DNA from: an uncultured Muribaculum sp.
GTDB taxonomy: Bacteria > Bacteroidota > Bacteroidia > Bacteroidales > Muribaculaceae
Assembly (NCBI GenBank): GCA_910578835.1
Contig: CAJTSK010000011.1
Span: forward strand, 5,043 to 69,042
Direction: 5' to 3'
DNA: 64,000 bases
The notes under the pieces were generated by a model, which ran no database searches, was not told the origin of the DNA, and saw only the letters and a program-made list of their open reading frames with translations. Below, piece after piece: positions 61,612 through 64,000 of the stretch; the first letter of the stretch is position 1; every line of letters begins with the position of its first letter. Made by a program: the position numbers and the translations under genes.

Positions 61612-63933
61612 TTAATTGGCAGTGTCCTTGGCGGTGCTGTTGCCACGGTATTTGCTTTGTGTGCCATTGAAAGTGTAGGATATTCCAAACCACACGGAAC
61701 GCGAGTCGGAGGTGACCCAGTTTGTAGTAGTGCTGCCGCCCATATAGTTGACCACTCCGTATTTGGATGTATGGAAGATGTCGTTGGCTATTAACGATAG
61801 CTTGACTGTGCGGTTGAAAAACCATTTGTACACGACTCCGGTCACGTTAAAGTTGTCGCGTAATAATTTTGATGAGCGTTGGTCGCCTTTTGTATTATAT
61901 ATAAGCTGCAGTATTATCATCCAGTCTTTAGGCAGCGTGAGAGTATTGAACAAGAATACCCCGAAAGTAGGCTTGTTAAACGACATGCTTTTTCCTGCAG
62001 TCTCTATGATATACCGGGGCTTGTTAAACGACAGCGACAGTCGGGGCTGATAGCAGCCAAATTGTGGTTGTGCCGTTATCGCAACTCCGGCGTTCTGAAT
62101 GTTGTGACGCAGGTTGACTGTAGTCATTATCTCCACTGCCGGGTCTTCCGGGTCGATATATGATTGACGTGTAAACGGGTCTTTGGAATTTTCATACCAG
62201 GCACTGAGTATCAAGAACCGCCACATTCCCATCAGGTCGACACTTTGATATTTGGCTCGTTTAATATTCGGATTGCCCGCTTCCCGGCGATAGCGGTTTA
62301 TGTACTTCACCTCGTTAGAGTATGTGGAGTAGCCGGGTCGCGATGAAAATAGTCTGTAATTTAGCTGCAGCTGTACCTGCCCGAACTGTCGTGCCCATGA
62401 TAGCGACGGATACAGGTCGTTGTAGGTATGGCTCAGGTTATTATTTTTTAGATTGCCCTCATAGTAATTCTGGTCGAGATGCTCATATCGCAGCCCTGCC
62501 ACGATGCGCCCGAACGGGAAGTCGCGCGTGTACTCGATGAAAGGCGATATGCTCTGCTCGCGTAGCTTTGTGTGATAATATGCAGTGGAATTTCCATTTT
62601 CGGTGTATGATGAACGGTGTGACGAGAAATAATAATGTGCGCCATATTCCAGTCTGCCTCCCCATAGCTTGTTATCCATTACAAGTTTTGCCATCACCAT
62701 GTCTCTTGACGCGTGGCTTGTCGAAAGCACTTCATTGGCATCGCCATGTTGCGGTGTCTCTTTAATGGTCTGGTCGGTGTCATCGGCGTTGCTGTAATAG
62801 TCGGCGTTGAAGTTGATGGTGGTTTTGCCGATGCTGCCTATGTAGTAGGCGTTGACCGAGTGATAGGGTGAAAGTCCGTTTTTAGTGTATTGGTCATTGA
62901 GCGTCATCTCTTCTTTTTTGCCCCCTACAGTCGATTCAAGCCATCCCGAAGAGCGAGAATTCGTTTTAGGATATCCGAAAAAGTAATAACTTGCCCCGAA
63001 TGAACTGTTTTCGTTGACGGTGTAGCTTGCCCCGGTTCTTACGTATGCGCCGCTGTTCCTCATTCTTGTGGTCGAGTTGCTTTTGAACTCGACCTCGGGA
63101 TGAGTGTTGAGTATCGTATGTGCGTCTACTGTCTGGCGATTCGGTATATCTTGATAGTGTCCTCGTGCAAATATGTCAAGTTTTCCATGCCTGTAGTTAA
63201 GATTGGCATTTGCTATTATAAGCCGTTTTTCGGAGTATCCTATATTCGGGTCTATCATGCCGCTCAATCCCTCGCCTTGTGGACGGCGTGTCTTTATTCT
63301 GACTACGGCAGTGGTGCCCGGTGGATATTGTGCGCCGGGATTCGTTATAACCTCCACATTAACGATGTCCATTGAGCGTATTGCTTCGAGTTCGCTCTTG
63401 TCGCGCATCTCCCTGCCGTTGATATAAAACACCGGAGTGCCCTTGGTCAGCACGGTCCAACTGTCGCCCACATTCACGAGGAGAGGGATGAAGCGGAGCA
63501 GGTCTTTCGCTGTGCCGATGCTGCTAAGTTCCGTGTTGGCCACATTGGTGAGAAGTCCTGTCCCTGTCAGTTTTGTCGAGGGCTTCCTTTCCGATACTAT
63601 CACCTCGCCAAGCTCCGTGCTCGACGGGGTCATCACTATGTCGCCCATTGCGTCGGATGTTACCGGGGTGTCGGTGACTCCATAGCCTATATATGAGACG
63701 CGCAGAAACATCTCTTTTTTCTCATCATCGGGCAATGGGATTTTAAACAATCCATCTTCGTCAGACACGCTTCCGGCTATGAGCGATGAGTCAGCGACAC
63801 TCAGCGTCACCACATTGGCAAAAGCAAGCGGTTCGCCGCTGTCAGCCGTGATTATACGCCCCGACAGATTCCGCGCCATCAGGGCGCAGAATCCTGTCAA
63901 CAAACAAATAGTGCAACATAGCAAATTTTTCAT
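61612..63933 (-). CDS. Outer-membrane beta-barrel receptor (CarboxypepD_reg plus plug plus OMP_b-brl_3)
   Basis: The product has 773 residues from the ATG at 63933, chosen because a proper signal peptide (MKNLLCCTICLLTGFCALMA) starts there; 17 further codons are open upstream. Residues about 22-110 form a carboxypeptidase-regulatory-like domain (GRIITADSGEPLAFANVV). A plug-like domain follows (LGEVIVSERKPSTKLTG, then AIRSMDIVNVEVITNPGAQYP), and a large barrel of the OMP_b-brl_3 type. It has no obvious TonB box. Such proteins are often linked to bacteriocin-like secretion or nutrient uptake; nothing nearby settles this. A -7 box lies upstream. Confidence 0.85.
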   Translation of the reverse strand: MKNLLCCTICLLTGFCALMARNLSGRIITADSGEPLAFANVVTLSVADSSLIAGSVSDEDGLFKIPLPDDEKKEMFLRVSYIGYGVTDTPVTSDAMGDIVMTPSSTELGEVIVSERKPSTKLTGTGLLTNVANTELSSIGTAKDLLRFIPLLVNVGDSWTVLTKGTPVFYINGREMRDKSELEAIRSMDIVNVEVITNPGAQYPPGTTAVVRIKTRRPQGEGLSGMIDPNIGYSEKRLIIANANLNYRHGKLDIFARGHYQDIPNRQTVDAHTILNTHPEVEFKSNSTTRMRNSGAYVRTGASYTVNENSSFGASYYFFGYPKTNSRSSGWLESTVGGKKEEMTLNDQYTKNGLSPYHSVNAYYIGSIGKTTINFNADYYSNADDTDQTIKETPQHGDANEVLSTSHASRDMVMAKLVMDNKLWGGRLEYGAHYYFSSHRSSYTENGNSTAYYHTKLREQSISPFIEYTRDFPFGRIVAGLRYEHLDQNYYEGNLKNNNLSHTYNDLYPSLSWARQFGQVQLQLNYRLFSSRPGYSTYSNEVKYINRYRREAGNPNIKRAKYQSVDLMGMWRFLILSAWYENSKDPFTRQSYIDPEDPAVEIMTTVNLRHNIQNAGVAITAQPQFGCYQPRLSLSFNKPRYIIETAGKSMSFNKPTFGVFLFNTLTLPKDWMIILQLIYNTKGDQRSSKLLRDNFNVTGVVYKWFFNRTVKLSLIANDIFHTSKYGVVNYMGGSTTTNWVTSDSRSVWFGISYTFNGTQSKYRGNSTAKDTAN

Positions 63934-63981
63934 AATCCTATTGATTTTTATTGCTGTCCGATAAAACTTTTTGAGGCACGA

Positions 63982-63989
63982 CAAAATTA
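63982..63989 (-). promoter_or_regulatory. -7 box of the barrel receptor gene
   Basis: Minus-strand TAATTTTG lies 48 bases before the ATG at 63933. The -33 element would be outside the window. Confidence 0.55.
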
Positions 63990-64000
63990 GGGCTGATTCC

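Noticed and set aside
1..64000. CRISPR arrays, tRNA and rRNA genes, prophage or integrase genes
   Set aside because: No regularly spaced repeats, cloverleaf-like sequences or integrase-like proteins were seen in any intergenic region.

Overview
The window looks like a chromosome segment of an anaerobic gut Bacteroidales. A Muribaculaceae-type genome is my best guess, but it is an inference from gene content and not proven. The evidence is: many promoters of the Bacteroidetes form TTTG-N19/20-TAnnTTTG with no strong Shine-Dalgarno sites, lipoproteins with Bacteroidales-type signal peptides, a type V (FimA/Mfa1-like) pilus operon, DUF3575/DUF3868/DUF4292/DUF4906 proteins, a CarboxypepD_reg-plus-barrel outer-membrane protein, and a single-chain pyruvate:ferredoxin oxidoreductase. 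I found no tRNA, rRNA, CRISPR array, integrase or complete insertion sequence.

Layout. 1-2157: end of a glycerophosphodiester phosphodiesterase and an O/P-type porin. 2722-12419: a six-gene type V pilus operon (DUF3575 protein, DUF3868/OmpA-like protein, Mfa1-like major subunit, Mfa2-like anchor, accessory lipoprotein, very large DUF4906-type candidate tip protein), preceded by about 560 bases of AT-rich leader with a T12 tract. 12642-16846: a DUF2339 membrane protein convergent with a Zn/Cd P-type ATPase. 17034-20957: an AT-rich accessory patch of five unrecognised small membrane or secreted proteins on the minus strand. It contains two full copies and one partial copy of a palindromic repeat, a pair of paralogues with near-identical 5' ends, and a truncated secreted gene.

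21274-24575: a secreted protein and a B3/B4 tRNA-synthetase-like protein, divergent from a mtnN-luxS-AlbA_2 operon that detoxifies S-adenosylhomocysteine and makes AI-2. 24961-29885: a GH2 glycosidase, a small bacterial PH-domain protein and a divergent pectinesterase-like beta-helix protein. 29975-33547: nifJ. 34140-39249: rnz-tadA-metH operon. 39223-41934: a band-7-like membrane protein, an N-acetylmuramidase and pepD. 42102-47628: a small membrane protein, an OmpH-like lipoprotein and a dut-TPR-DUF4292-EnvC envelope cluster. 47641-53049: a DUF3298 lipoprotein, an OmpR/PhoB-family two-component system and a PiT phosphate transporter, with a Pho-box-like direct repeat in front of the transporter. 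53182-58605: two large secreted fibronectin/jelly-roll proteins with T9SS-like C-terminal domains. 58816-61083: pnp with an Arg/Gly/Asp-rich tail. 61218-63933: a small one-pass membrane protein and an outer-membrane beta-barrel receptor.

Working together: mtnN, luxS and metH cover most of the activated methyl cycle. GDPD, the porin, the PhoB/PhoR-like pair and PiT point to phosphate acquisition. The most likely place for something undescribed is 17034-20957.
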